59,893 bases of DNA. Source: Fusobacterium perfoetens ATCC 29250 (GTDB lineage: Bacteria; Fusobacteriota; Fusobacteriia; Fusobacteriales; Fusobacteriaceae). The DNA is taken from the NCBI RefSeq assembly GCF_000622245.1, contig NZ_JHXW01000014.1, forward strand, positions 1-59,893. Direction: 5' to 3'. Below, piece after piece: positions 44,321-53,268 of the stretch. The first letter of the stretch is position 1. The number at the start of each line of letters is the position of its first letter. The notes below the pieces were generated by a model that was not told where the DNA came from, made no database searches, and worked only from the letters and a program-made list of their open reading frames with translations. The position numbers and the translations under genes were made by a program.

Positions 44321-44964
44321 TGGAATATATAAAAGAACCTCAATCAATAGAAAAAAGAAGTTTTGAAATTATAACAGAAGAACTTGGAGAAAAAATAAAT
44401 AATTTTACAGAGGAAGAATTACCTATTGTAAAAAGAATTATTCATACAACAGCTGATTTTCAGTATGCTGATATTATAGAATTTCTTAATAATCCCATAG
44501 AAAATGGTAAAACTGCCATAAAAAATGGTTGTAAAATTTATTGCGATACTAATATGATATTGAATGGACTTAATAAAAATATCTTAAAAAAATTTTCTTG
44601 TGAAGCTTATACATTAATATCTGATGAGGAAGTTGCAAAAAAAAGTAAGGAAAGGGGAATTACAAGGTCTATAATCGGTATTGAAAAAGCTAGTAAAGAT
44701 AAAAATACTAAAATTTTTCTTATAGGTAATGCTCCTACAGCTCTTTATAGATTAAAAGAATTAATTGAAACAAAAGAAATTGAAAAACCATATTTAGTTG
44801 TTGGGGCTCCTGTTGGTTTTGTAGGAGCAAAAGAATCTAAAGAAGTTTTTAAAAGTTTAGATATTCCATATATTACAATAAATGGAAGAAAGGGAGGAAG
44901 TACAGTAACTGTAGCTATATTACATGGAATTTTATATCAGTTATATAAAAGAGAGGGATTTTAG
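44320..44964 (+). CDS. cbiC: Cobalt-precorrin-8 methylmutase CbiC
   Basis: 214 residues. Moves the C11 methyl group to C12 to give cobyrinate. The conserved catalytic His is in RIIHTTADFQYADI, and VVGAPVGFVGAKESKE and NGRKGGSTVTVAILH are family segments. Start and cbiA stop overlap (TAATG). Confidence 0.95.
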   Translation: MEYIKEPQSIEKRSFEIITEELGEKINNFTEEELPIVKRIIHTTADFQYADIIEFLNNPIENGKTAIKNGCKIYCDTNMILNGLNKNILKKFSCEAYTLISDEEVAKKSKERGITRSIIGIEKASKDKNTKIFLIGNAPTALYRLKELIETKEIEKPYLVVGAPVGFVGAKESKEVFKSLDIPYITINGRKGGSTVTVAILHGILYQLYKREGF

Positions 44965-46080
44965 ATGAAAGAATTAAAATCAGGATATACTACAGGAAGT
45001 TGTGTTGTAGCTAGTACATTAGCTGGACTTTATTGTATTTTTAATAATGAATTTTTAAAAAATATAGAAATTTCTCTCCCTTATGATAAAAATTTAATAA
45101 TTCCTATAAATAGAATTAAAAAAAGAAAAAATTTTGTAACCACATCTGTTATTAAATATTCAGGTGATGACCCTGATGTAACCAATGGAATAGAAATTTT
45201 TACTAAAATAAAAATTGTTAAATCTTTTACAGAAGATAGTAAAGGATATAAAGATGAAAATATTTTTATAAGAGGTGGTAGAGGAGTTGGAGTTATCACC
45301 AAAAAAGGATTACAACAACCTATTGGAAAATATGCCATTAATCCGAAACCATTGGAAATTTTAATAAAAAATATAAAAAATTTTTTAGGAAAATATAATA
45401 TAAATGAAAAAATAGAAGTTTTAATATATATTCCAAAAGGAAGAGAGATTGCCAAAAAAACTTTTAATGAGAAATTAGGAATAATAAATGGAATTTCTAT
45501 TCTTGGTACAACAGGAATTTTAAAACCAATGAGCGAAGAAGCTCTAAAAGATTCTCTAAAATTAGAGTTAAAAGTTTTACATGAAAATAGTAATAAAGAT
45601 TGGATAATATTTTCTTTTGGAAACTATGGAAAAAAATATTGTGAAGATTTTGGATTAGACACTAGTAATCTTATTGTTATAAGTAATTATATTGGATATA
45701 TGTTAGATTGTGCTATAGAGATTGGTTATAAGAAAATATTTCTTGTAGGACACATAGGAAAGGCTATAAAAATAGCTGGTGGAATATATAATACTCATAG
45801 TAAAATTGCCGATGCTAGAATAGAGATAATGTTGGCTAATGCTTTTGAAATTGGAGAGAAAAAAGAGATTCTTTATAAAATTCTCTCTTCTAATACAGTT
45901 GAAGAAGCTTGTGAGTATATAGAAAACAAAGAATTTTTTAATTTGATAGCTAATAAAGTTGTAAAAAAATCAAATGAATATATAAAAGATGAAAGTATAA
46001 AAATTGAAGCTTTAATATTTTCTTTTAAAAACCATATAGGAATAAGTGAAAATTTTTATAAAATGGTGAAAGATTTATGA
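44965..46080 (+). CDS. cbiD: Cobalt-precorrin-5B C1-methyltransferase CbiD
   Basis: 371 residues. Methylates C1 in the oxygen-free pathway; CbiD is a marker of the cobalt-early route. The start MKELKSGYTTGSCVVAST is the family hallmark, with YSGDDPDVTNG, GVGVITKKGLQQPIG and FLVGHIGKAIKIAGGI. Begins directly after the cbiC stop; its own stop overlaps cbiE (ATGA). Confidence 0.96.
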   Translation: MKELKSGYTTGSCVVASTLAGLYCIFNNEFLKNIEISLPYDKNLIIPINRIKKRKNFVTTSVIKYSGDDPDVTNGIEIFTKIKIVKSFTEDSKGYKDENIFIRGGRGVGVITKKGLQQPIGKYAINPKPLEILIKNIKNFLGKYNINEKIEVLIYIPKGREIAKKTFNEKLGIINGISILGTTGILKPMSEEALKDSLKLELKVLHENSNKDWIIFSFGNYGKKYCEDFGLDTSNLIVISNYIGYMLDCAIEIGYKKIFLVGHIGKAIKIAGGIYNTHSKIADARIEIMLANAFEIGEKKEILYKILSSNTVEEACEYIENKEFFNLIANKVVKKSNEYIKDESIKIEALIFSFKNHIGISENFYKMVKDL

Positions 46081-46703
46081 TAAATGTTATTGGATTAGGA
46101 GTTGGAAATTTAGATTATTTTTCAGAGGCTGGAAAAAAGCTTTTAAAAACTTCTGAAATTATAATAGGTGGTAAAAGACAATTAGAAGATATAGAAATTC
46201 TTTTAAATAGTAATATAGAAAAATATTATCTAAGTAAATTAGATGATATGAAAATGTATATAGACAAAAATATAAATAGAGAAATTTCTATAATAGTTTC
46301 TGGAGATACAGGATATTATAGTTTACTTTCTTTTATTAAAAAAAATTTTTCAGAAAATTTAATAAGAGTTATCCCTGGTCTTTCCTCTTTTCAATATTTA
46401 TTTGGAAAACTTTGTGATACATGGGAAGATTATTCTCTTTGTAGTTTACATGGAAGAGAGTCAGATATAATAGAAATCTTAAAAAATAGTAAAAGAGGAG
46501 TTATTTTACTTACAGATAAAAAAAATAATCCCTACATGATTGGAAAAAAATTATTAGAAAATAAAATAGAAAATATTGAAATTATAGTTGGAGAAAATTT
46601 ATCTTATGATGATGAAAAAATAAGTAGATTTTTTCTTAGTGATATAGAAAAATATAATAGAGAATTTTCTATAAATGTAATGGTGATAAAAAAATGCATA
46701 TAA
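46077..46703 (+). CDS. cbiE: Cobalt-precorrin-7 C5-methyltransferase CbiE
   Basis: 208 residues. SAM-dependent methyltransferase of the precorrin family: VIGLGVGNLDYFSEAGKK, IIVSGDTGYYS, PGLSSFQYLFGKL, CSLHGRE. Pairs with CbiT, which is separate here (fused as CobL in aerobic species). Overlaps cbiT by ten bases. Confidence 0.93.
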   Translation: MINVIGLGVGNLDYFSEAGKKLLKTSEIIIGGKRQLEDIEILLNSNIEKYYLSKLDDMKMYIDKNINREISIIVSGDTGYYSLLSFIKKNFSENLIRVIPGLSSFQYLFGKLCDTWEDYSLCSLHGRESDIIEILKNSKRGVILLTDKKNNPYMIGKKLLENKIENIEIIVGENLSYDDEKISRFFLSDIEKYNREFSINVMVIKKCI

Positions 46704-47266
46704 AAGACAGTGAATTTATAAGAGGAAATGTTCCTATGACAAAAGATGAAGTTCGTGCTATTTCTATTTCTAAATTAGAACTTGCTGAAGATTCTATATT
46801 AATAGATATTGGAGCAGGTACAGGTAGTATAGGAATTGAAGGAGCTACATATTTAAAAAGTGGTTTCGTTTATGGTATAGAAAAAAATATAGAAGCTGTT
46901 GAACTTATTGAAAAAAATTTAGAAAAATTTAATATAAAAAATTACAAATTAATTTATGGTTTAGCTCCAAAAGATTTAGATTTTTTAGAAGAAAATTCTT
47001 TTGATAGAATTTTTATAGGTGGAAGTTCTAATAATATGGAAAATATCTTAGATTTTTTTATAAAAAAATCTAAAAAAAATAGTAGATTTGTAATAAATTT
47101 AATAACTCTTGAAAATTTAGGAAAAGTTATAGATTTATTAAAAGAAAAAAAATTACTAGATATAGAGATTATAAATGTTAATATATCAAGAAATAAAAAA
47201 ATAGGAAATTATAATATGATGATTGGAGAAAATCCAATATATATAATAAGTGGAAGAAAGGACTAA
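46694..47266 (+). CDS. cbiT: Cobalt-precorrin-6B C15-methyltransferase (decarboxylating) CbiT
   Basis: 190 residues. Rossmann-type methyltransferase, SAM motif LIDIGAGTGSIGIEGA, start FIRGNVPMTKDEVRAISISKL and FIGGSSNNM typical of CbiT. Methylates C15 and removes the C12 acetate carboxyl. The gap to cbiL is seven bases. Confidence 0.94.
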   Translation: MHIKDSEFIRGNVPMTKDEVRAISISKLELAEDSILIDIGAGTGSIGIEGATYLKSGFVYGIEKNIEAVELIEKNLEKFNIKNYKLIYGLAPKDLDFLEENSFDRIFIGGSSNNMENILDFFIKKSKKNSRFVINLITLENLGKVIDLLKEKKLLDIEIINVNISRNKKIGNYNMMIGENPIYIISGRKD

Positions 47267-47273
47267 AAAATAA

Positions 47274-48002
47274 ATGAGTAAATTTTATGGAATAGGGGTT
47301 GGTGTTGGAGACCCAGAAATGATAACTTTAAAAGCTATTAATATTCTAAAAAAACTAGATATTTTAATCTTACCAAATGCTGGAAGAGATATAGAGAGTA
47401 CTGCTTACAAGATTGTGAGAGAATATTTAAAAAGTGATATAAAATTTGTAGATATGGAAATTTCTATGAATCCCAATATAGAAAAAAGAAAAGAAGAGAG
47501 AATAAAAAATAGTAAAATTATTGAAGAATATTTAGAAAAAAATTTAGATGTAGGTTTTATAACTATAGGAGACCCTATGACTTATAGTACTTATGTTTAT
47601 CTTTTAGAAAACATTAATGAAAAATATCAAGTAGAAACAATCCCAGGTATATCATCTTTTGTAGATATTTCTTCAAGAATAAATATTCCTTTAGTTGTAG
47701 GAGATGAAACTTTAAAAGTCATATCTCTTTCAAGAAAATGTACATCAAAACATATAGCTGAAGAAATTCAAAGTAGTGATAATATAGTTGTTATGAAAGT
47801 TTCATTGAGATTTGATGAATTAAAAGAAGCTTTAAAAATCACAGGAAATGAGAAGAATATTGCTCTTGTATGTGAATCAGGAAAAGCTGAACAAAAAATT
47901 TATTTTGATTTAGAGAATTTAACAAAAGAGGATATTCCTTATTTTTCAACTCTTATATTAAAAAAAGGAGGAATTGAAAAATGGAAAAAGTTTATTTCAT
48001 AG
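47274..48002 (+). CDS. cbiL: Cobalt-precorrin-2 C20-methyltransferase CbiL
   Basis: 242 residues. Start KFYGIGVGVGDPEMITLKAI is the CbiL/CobI form of the methyltransferase P-loop-like motif; TIGDPMTYSTYVYL and PGISSFVDISSRINIPLV follow. Acts on the first cobalt intermediate. Overlaps cbiF by 22 bases. Confidence 0.94.
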   Translation: MSKFYGIGVGVGDPEMITLKAINILKKLDILILPNAGRDIESTAYKIVREYLKSDIKFVDMEISMNPNIEKRKEERIKNSKIIEEYLEKNLDVGFITIGDPMTYSTYVYLLENINEKYQVETIPGISSFVDISSRINIPLVVGDETLKVISLSRKCTSKHIAEEIQSSDNIVVMKVSLRFDELKEALKITGNEKNIALVCESGKAEQKIYFDLENLTKEDIPYFSTLILKKGGIEKWKKFIS

Positions 48003-48745
48003 GAGCTGGACCTGGTGACCCAGAACTTATAACTGTTAAAGGACAAAGAATTATAAAAGAAGCTGATATAATTATATATGCTGGTTCTTTAGTTCCAAGA
48101 GAAGTTATAGAATGCCATAAAGATGGGGCTTTAATTTATAATTCTGCAACAATGACTTTAGAAGAAGTTATGAATATAACAATAAATGGTATTAAATCAG
48201 GAAAAAAAGTAGCTAGAGTTCATACAGGAGACCCAAGTATTTTTGGAGCTCATAGAGAACAAATGGATATATTAGATGAAAATAATATAGAGTATGAAGT
48301 TATCCCTGGAGTAAGTTCTTTTTTAGCAGCAGCAGCTTCTCTAAAAAAAGAATATACTTTACCTGATGTAAGTCAAACTGTTATATGTACAAGACTTTCT
48401 GGAAGAACTTCCGTTCCTCAAAGAGAATCTTTAGAAAGTTTAGCTTCTCATCAGTCATCAATGGCAATATTTTTATCTGTTCAAATGATAGATGAAGTTG
48501 TAAAAAAACTTTCTATTCATTATCCAGAAGATACTCCAATAGCTGTTGTTCAAAGAGCTAGTTGGAAAGATGAAAAGAAAGTTATAGGAACTTTAAAAAA
48601 TATATCTCAATTAGTAAAAAAAGAAAATATTAACAAGACTGCTCAAATTCTTGTTGGAAATTTTTTAGGGAATAATTATTCAAAATCAAAATTATATGAT
48701 AAAACCTTTACTCATGAATACAGAAAAGGAAAAGAAAATGTCTAA
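47981..48745 (+). CDS. cbiF: Cobalt-precorrin-4 C11-methyltransferase CbiF
   Basis: 254 residues. VYFIGAGPGDPELITVKG, VHTGDPSIFGAHREQMD, PGVSSFLAAAASLKKEYTLPD and TRLSGRTSVP fit CbiF/CobM. Its last codons overlap the cbiG ribosome site and start. Confidence 0.95.
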   Translation: MEKVYFIGAGPGDPELITVKGQRIIKEADIIIYAGSLVPREVIECHKDGALIYNSATMTLEEVMNITINGIKSGKKVARVHTGDPSIFGAHREQMDILDENNIEYEVIPGVSSFLAAAASLKKEYTLPDVSQTVICTRLSGRTSVPQRESLESLASHQSSMAIFLSVQMIDEVVKKLSIHYPEDTPIAVVQRASWKDEKKVIGTLKNISQLVKKENINKTAQILVGNFLGNNYSKSKLYDKTFTHEYRKGKENV

Positions 48746-49748
48746 AAATAAAATTGGAATTATTACTGTCACTAAAAAAGGTATTGAATTAGGAAAGAAA
48801 ATAAAAAAACTTTATCTAGAAAAGTATAATAAAGATATTGTTATTTTTACACTAGAAAAATTCTCTGATAAAGAAACTGAAATAATAGAAATTTCAATTA
48901 AAGATACTTTAAAAGATATTTTCCAAAAATATTTTGGATTTATTTTTATAACAGCCACAGGAATAGCTGTGAGAAGTATAGCTTCTTTTATAGAATCTAA
49001 AGATATTGACCCTTGTGTTTTAGTGGTAGATGAAAATGGAAATTTTGTAATTCCTATCCTTTCAGGACATTTAGGTGGTGGAAATAATTTAACAAAAGAG
49101 ATAGGCTCTCTTTTAAATTCAATTCCTATTTTAACAACATCTTCAGATATTTCAGGAAAAATTGCTGTTGATACTATTGCTATGAAGATAAATGGAAAAT
49201 TAGAATCTTTAGAGAGTGCAAAAAAAGTTACAAGTCTTATAGTAGCAGGAGAAAAAATTGAAATAAAAGTTCCAGAAAACATTTCAAATGAAAATCCTAA
49301 GGGAATTATTATTATTTCAAATCAAAAAAATATTGAAATAACTCAAATTTTTCCTAAAAATATCTCTATTGGAGTAGGTTGTAAAAGAGGAACTTCTAAA
49401 GAAAAAATAATTTCTGCAATAAAAAATTCTTTAGAAAAATATAATCTTTCTGAAAAATCTTTAAAAGTTATAGGAACTGTTGATATAAAAAAAGATGAAA
49501 TTGGAATAATAGAAGCCTCTAAATATTTTAATGTTGATTTAAAAATTATTTCAAAAAATGAAATAAAAAAAATAGAAGGTAAATTTCAAAAATCAGAATT
49601 TGTAGAAAAAACTCTAGGTATAGGAGCTGTTTCAGGTCCTTGTGCTATGTTAGCTTCTAGAAAAAAAGGAGAAATTATAGCAGAAAAAATAAAATATGAT
49701 GGAATCACTATATCTATATTTCAGGAGGAAACAAGAAAAGATGGGTAA
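48738..49748 (+). CDS. cbiG: Cobalt-precorrin-5A hydrolase CbiG
   Basis: 336 residues. Opens the lactone ring and releases acetaldehyde. FIFITATGIAVRSIASF, PILSGHLGGGNNLTKEI, and the C-terminal GVGCKRGTSKEKI to GIGAVSGPCAMLAS are the family segments. The start is ATG 48738 with AAGGA upstream inside cbiF; upstream in-frame codons fall well within cbiF and are not used. Confidence 0.94.
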   Translation: MSKNKIGIITVTKKGIELGKKIKKLYLEKYNKDIVIFTLEKFSDKETEIIEISIKDTLKDIFQKYFGFIFITATGIAVRSIASFIESKDIDPCVLVVDENGNFVIPILSGHLGGGNNLTKEIGSLLNSIPILTTSSDISGKIAVDTIAMKINGKLESLESAKKVTSLIVAGEKIEIKVPENISNENPKGIIIISNQKNIEITQIFPKNISIGVGCKRGTSKEKIISAIKNSLEKYNLSEKSLKVIGTVDIKKDEIGIIEASKYFNVDLKIISKNEIKKIEGKFQKSEFVEKTLGIGAVSGPCAMLASRKKGEIIAEKIKYDGITISIFQEETRKDG

Positions 49749-50475
49749 AATTTATGTGGTTGGAATAGGACCAGGAAATAAAGAAAATATGACTTTTAGA
49801 GCTTATGATACTCTAAAAAATTCAGATATAATAATAGGATATAAAACTTATATTTCTCTTATAGAAGATTTATTTCCAGAAAAAATATTGATAAAATCTT
49901 TTATGAAAAAGGAAATAGAAAGATGTGAAGAATCTTTAAAACTAGCAGAAGAGGGAAAAATTGTATCTTTAATCAGTTCTGGTGACCCTGGAGTTTATGG
50001 AATGGCTGGACTTATGTTAGAAGTTGCCAAAAATAGTGATATAGATATAGAAATAATTCCTGGAATAACTTCCTCTAATGCTTCAGCTAGTTTAGGGGGT
50101 GCTCCTATTGTCCATGATAGTGTTAATATTTCTCTTAGTAATCTTTTAACAGATTGGGAAGTCATAAAAAAAAGAATTGATTTAGCTTCTCAAGGAGATT
50201 TTGTAATCACTCTTTATAATCCTAAAAGTAAAGGAAGAGAATTTCTTATAAATGAAGCTAGAGATATAATGTTAAAATATAAATCTAAAAATACTCCTGT
50301 ATTGATAGCTAGAAATGTTGGAAGAGAAGGAGAAGATTTTGTTATAACCACTTTAGAAAAAATGTTAGACTATGAAATAGATATGTTTTCTACAGTTATT
50401 ATAGGGAATTCTAATAGTTTCATTTTAAAAAATAAGATAATAACACCTCGTGGATATAAAATTATTCATAAGTAA
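49741..50475 (+). CDS. cbiH: Cobalt-factor III (precorrin-3B) C17-methyltransferase CbiH
   Basis: 244 residues. YVVGIGPGNKENMTFRAYDTL, SSGDPGVYGMAGLMLE, PGITSSNASASLGGAPIVHD and LYNPKSKGR are CbiH/CobJ motifs. It contracts the ring while methylating C17. Start is ATG 49741, overlapping cbiG by eight bases; AGGAGG lies 12 bases before, a long gap, with a weaker AAGAAAAG nearer. Last gene of the cluster; no clear terminator follows. Confidence 0.94.
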   Translation: MGKIYVVGIGPGNKENMTFRAYDTLKNSDIIIGYKTYISLIEDLFPEKILIKSFMKKEIERCEESLKLAEEGKIVSLISSGDPGVYGMAGLMLEVAKNSDIDIEIIPGITSSNASASLGGAPIVHDSVNISLSNLLTDWEVIKKRIDLASQGDFVITLYNPKSKGREFLINEARDIMLKYKSKNTPVLIARNVGREGEDFVITTLEKMLDYEIDMFSTVIIGNSNSFILKNKIITPRGYKIIHK

Positions 50476-50535
50476 AAGAAATTTAAAATAATAAATTAAA
50501 AAAAAATAAAAAAAATTAAACAAATTATCTTTTTT

Positions 50536-50564
50536 TTGAGTCTTATATAATAACTTAATATACT
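50536..50564 (+). promoter_or_regulatory. HU gene promoter
   Basis: TTGAGT (50536-50541), 17-bp spacer, TATACT (50559-50564), preceded by A and T tracts (50499-50535). Confidence 0.7.
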
Positions 50565-50598
50565 TTAATATTTATTTATATTTTTAAAGGGAGGAATC

Positions 50599-50925
50599 AT
50601 GAAAAAAGTAGAATTTGCAGAATTGTTCATGAAAAAGGCTAATTTGCCTAGTAAAGAAGAAGCAAAAAGACAAGTAGAAGTTTTTGTAGAAGTATTAAAA
50701 GAAGCACTTGCAAAAGAAGAAGTTTTAGTTTTTAGAGGGCTAGGAACTTTTGAAAGAAAAACTACAAAAAGAGCAGAAGGAATTAACCCTAGAACTGGGG
50801 AACCTATTAAAATAACTCCTAAAAACTATATAAAATTTAAAGTTGGTAAAGATTTATCTGATAGATTAAATGTAAAAAAAGAAGAACCTAAGAAAAAAAG
50901 AACTTGTAAAAAGAAAGCTAAATAA
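50599..50925 (+). CDS. HU-family DNA-binding protein with Lys-rich tail
   Basis: 108 residues. Histone-like dimer that bends DNA: the HU/IHF core spans residues 1-about 92, with GLGTFERKTTKRAEGINPRTGEPIKI matching the beta-arm signature (RNPRTG). A tail after residue 93 (VKKEEPKKKRTCKKKAK) is Lys-rich and holds one Cys, longer than the 90-residue standard. AAGGGAGGAA precedes the ATG. Monocistronic, with promoter and strong terminator. Confidence 0.93.
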   Translation: MKKVEFAELFMKKANLPSKEEAKRQVEVFVEVLKEALAKEEVLVFRGLGTFERKTTKRAEGINPRTGEPIKITPKNYIKFKVGKDLSDRLNVKKEEPKKKRTCKKKAK

Positions 50926-50967
50926 ATTAAAAGATTAAACTTTTAATAAAAATTATTTTTTTAAGAT

Positions 50968-51005
50968 AAAAAAGTTAAAGAGAAAATTTCTCTTTAACTT
51001 TTTTT
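50968..51005. terminator. Terminator after HU gene (bidirectional)
   Basis: An 18-bp stem, AAAAAAGTTAAAGAGAAA (50968-50985) with TTTCTCTTTAACTTTTTT (50987-51004), flanked by A and T runs. Confidence 0.92.
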
Positions 51006-51048
51006 ATTTTAATATTTCTAAAAAAATTATTTATCATAATTTTTTAAA

Positions 51049-51918
51049 TTATACTTTAGCATCCCAAATGAATACATCATAATTATCAAGATTTTTTTCT
51101 AAAGTTTCTATATTTTCTGTAGCTTCATTTACTATAGCTTTTCCTAATTCATTAGCTATTGCTTCAACAATAAACATAGATGGTAAATTAGCTAAAGTAC
51201 TATTAACTGAGTTAGTATCTATAACAACATCTGCATATCTAGCTATAGGATTTAAAGTTGTATTTGTTATTAATATTATAGGAACATTTCTTTCTTTAAA
51301 TATTCTAGCAATTTCTATTGTTCTTTTTGTACATGGCCATACAGAAAAAACAACTAAAACATCTTCTGCCTTCGCTCTTAAAGCTCTATCATATAAAAAA
51401 TCTGATTCATTGCTTAATTGTCTAACTTTTGGATAAAATCTTTCTATCATATATTCAAAATATAAAGCTACAGCTTTTGAAGAACGTAATCCTAGAACGT
51501 TTATAGTTTGACTATTAATCATTAATTCTACAGCTTTTGAAATTTCTTCAATATTTTTAGGTGTAATAAAATTTTCTATAGTATGAATAGCTTCATAACA
51601 AGTTTTAGTAAGTATATCGGTATTTGGACTATTTACTATATTTTTAAATCCTTCTTTTATATTACTATATGATGTTGTTTTATTTTTTAAAGAATAATCT
51701 AATAAATCATGTTTAAAATCACTATAATTTTCATAATTTAGTAACTTCATTAATCTCATTACTGTTGTAGTTCCAACTCCAGAAGCCTCAGCTAATTCTG
51801 CTACTGTCATCATCCCTACTTCTGTATATTTCAAAACTATAAAATCACACAACATTCTCTGTTTTTTGGGTAATACATCCTTTATTCTCATTATTTCTTC
51901 TACTATATTTTTTTCCAT
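51049..51918 (-). CDS. MurR/RpiR-family transcriptional regulator
   Basis: 289 residues. N-terminal RpiR helix-turn-helix (MTVAELAEASGVGTTTVMRLMKLL) and a C-terminal SIS domain (about 125-260, INVLGLRSSKAVALYFEYMI, DVLVVFSVWPCTKRTIEIA) that normally binds a phosphosugar or related ligand. The start is ATG 51918 with GGTGGGAG upstream; an in-frame TTG at 51933 is less likely. It is the only regulator in the 51-59.9 kb transport neighbourhood, so it is the best candidate to read the repeated upstream elements there (inference). Confidence 0.93.
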   Translation of the reverse strand: MEKNIVEEIMRIKDVLPKKQRMLCDFIVLKYTEVGMMTVAELAEASGVGTTTVMRLMKLLNYENYSDFKHDLLDYSLKNKTTSYSNIKEGFKNIVNSPNTDILTKTCYEAIHTIENFITPKNIEEISKAVELMINSQTINVLGLRSSKAVALYFEYMIERFYPKVRQLSNESDFLYDRALRAKAEDVLVVFSVWPCTKRTIEIARIFKERNVPIILITNTTLNPIARYADVVIDTNSVNSTLANLPSMFIVEAIANELGKAIVNEATENIETLEKNLDNYDVFIWDAKV

Positions 51919-51948
51919 ACTCCCACCTATCAAATAATTATATTTTAA

Positions 51949-51977
51949 AGTATAACAAAATTTTATTTTTTAGTCAA
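51949..51977 (-). promoter_or_regulatory. RpiR gene promoter
   Basis: TTGACT (51977-51972), 17-bp spacer, TATACT (51954-51949) on the minus strand. It lacks the AAAAAAG-N8-TTCTTTTTT element seen at the neighbouring promoters. Confidence 0.7.
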
Positions 51978-52065
51978 AATAATATAAAAAATTTTATATT
52001 TTACATTATACTACAATTTTTATATTTTTCTTTAAATTTTTATTAAAAAATTATAGTTTTATAAT

Positions 52066-52105
52066 AAAAAAACTACCTCTTTATAAATAAAGAGGCAGTT
52101 TTTTT
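52066..52105. terminator. Terminator after the hydrolase-fold gene
   Basis: AAAAAACT(A)CCTCTTTA pairs with TAAAGAGG(C)AGTTTTTTT, loop TAAA; T run on both sides. Closes the minus-strand alpha/beta-hydrolase-fold gene. Confidence 0.85.
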
Positions 52106-52152
52106 AGGGTATTTATAATTAGCTTTTATATCAAATTTGGATTAGATAGCTA

Positions 52153-53079
52153 TTAGATAAATTTAGCAAAGAAAGCTGATAATGCATCCATTAATCCAAC
52201 TAGTTTTGGATCATTGTCAAACATCCATTCATTGTGTTTTCCTTCTACAAAGTATAATTCTTTTGGTCCTTTTGCTAATCTATAAGCTTCTTCAGCTTCT
52301 ATTTTATCATGTAATTCATTATATCTTCCATGTCCTACAAATACTCCACACTCTAATTTAGATAGTGCATATTCAACATTAAATCTGAAGAAAGAGTCTC
52401 CTATTGCTGTTGACATTGGTGTTGGGAATGATTCTCCAGCATCTTCATCAGCTTTTCCTCCAACTCCTCCATTTAATTTTTTCAATGTACTGTCTATATA
52501 GAAATCTCCTGATTCTTCAATATTTGGGTATACTACATATGGATGTCTTAATACGATATCTCCAGTAGTAGCTCTAGTTATTTTATCTTGCTCTAATAAT
52601 TCTAATGATCTATGGTATTTGTCATTTCCCATTCCCATTCTCATCCAACGATCTCCGTCAACAAAAGAGTTTAAAGTAGCTACAACTTTTACAGTTTCTT
52701 TTTCTCTTCTAGCTGCTTCAATACATACAGCTCCTCCAACTCCCCATCCGATTAATCCTATTTTATTTCTATCTACTTCAGGTTGAGCTTTTAAGAAGTT
52801 AATAGCAGCACATACATCCTCTACTTCTCTTTCTAGAGTTGTATATTTAGTTAGTCCTTCAGATGGTTTGAATCCTCTGTAATCGAATCCCATACATACA
52901 TATCCTCTTTTAGTTAAGTCTCTAGCGAACATTGCTGGGTATACTATATTTAATCCTGTCCATCCTGAGTTAGCGATTATTGTAGGTCTTTTTTCTCCTT
53001 CTTTGTAATCATCTGGTAGATAAATAGTTCCTACTAATTTATCTCCTTCACTGTAAAATACAACTTCTCTTTGTTTCAT
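52153..53079 (-). CDS. Alpha/beta-hydrolase-fold protein without the catalytic serine
   Basis: 308 residues, cytoplasmic. The fold is clear: NSGWTGLN where the oxyanion loop lies, FDYRGFKPSEG, the nucleophile elbow after DRNKIGLIG, and a late His in EGKHNEW. But the elbow reads GWGVGG, so the usual Ser of G-x-S-x-G is Gly, and the acid position looks like Asn (GHGRYNELHD). The codons are confirmed by reading the DNA (GGA TGG GGA GTT GGA). Codon choice differs from neighbours: many TTC, TAC, ATC, AAC and GAC codons, as in highly expressed genes. A consensus promoter and strong terminator surround it. Function unknown; it may be a non-hydrolytic or binding protein, or use unusual chemistry. Confidence 0.85.
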   Translation of the reverse strand: MKQREVVFYSEGDKLVGTIYLPDDYKEGEKRPTIIANSGWTGLNIVYPAMFARDLTKRGYVCMGFDYRGFKPSEGLTKYTTLEREVEDVCAAINFLKAQPEVDRNKIGLIGWGVGGAVCIEAARREKETVKVVATLNSFVDGDRWMRMGMGNDKYHRSLELLEQDKITRATTGDIVLRHPYVVYPNIEESGDFYIDSTLKKLNGGVGGKADEDAGESFPTPMSTAIGDSFFRFNVEYALSKLECGVFVGHGRYNELHDKIEAEEAYRLAKGPKELYFVEGKHNEWMFDNDPKLVGLMDALSAFFAKFI

Positions 53080-53146
53080 TTTACTTCCTCCTGTTTGATT
53101 TTATTTTTATTTTGTTTTATTTTTTATCTTTTATCTTTATGATATG

Positions 53147-53175
53147 ATTATACTCTTTTTTATTCTTTCTGTCAA
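53147..53175 (-). promoter_or_regulatory. Consensus promoter of the hydrolase-fold gene
   Basis: Perfect TTGACA (53175-53170), 17-bp spacer, perfect TATAAT (53152-53147). Leader of about 60 bases with AAATAAAA-type repeats and then AGGAGG. Confidence 0.88.
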
Positions 53176-53186
53176 CTCTTTTTTTA

Positions 53187-53210
53187 AAAAAAGTTTATTT
53201 GTTCTTTTTT
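53187..53210 (-). promoter_or_regulatory. Shared upstream element, copy B
   Basis: On the plus strand AAAAAAG-TTTATTTG-TTCTTTTTT. It ends 11 bp from the -35 box, the same distance as in copies at 55638 and 58352. It may be an operator or an UP element. Confidence 0.6.
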
Positions 53211-53268
53211 TTATAAAAAAACAATCTTTTTTAATTATTTATAATTTGAAAATATTTATTTTTTAATT

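Noticed and set aside
48696-48737. Longer CbiG start within cbiF
   Set aside because: The codons have no ribosome site and deepen the overlap; ATG 48738 has AAGGA and matches the family N-terminus.
48812-49282. 156-codon antisense frame inside cbiG
   Set aside because: Opposite strand of a clearly conserved cobalamin gene; long antisense frames are common in this base composition.
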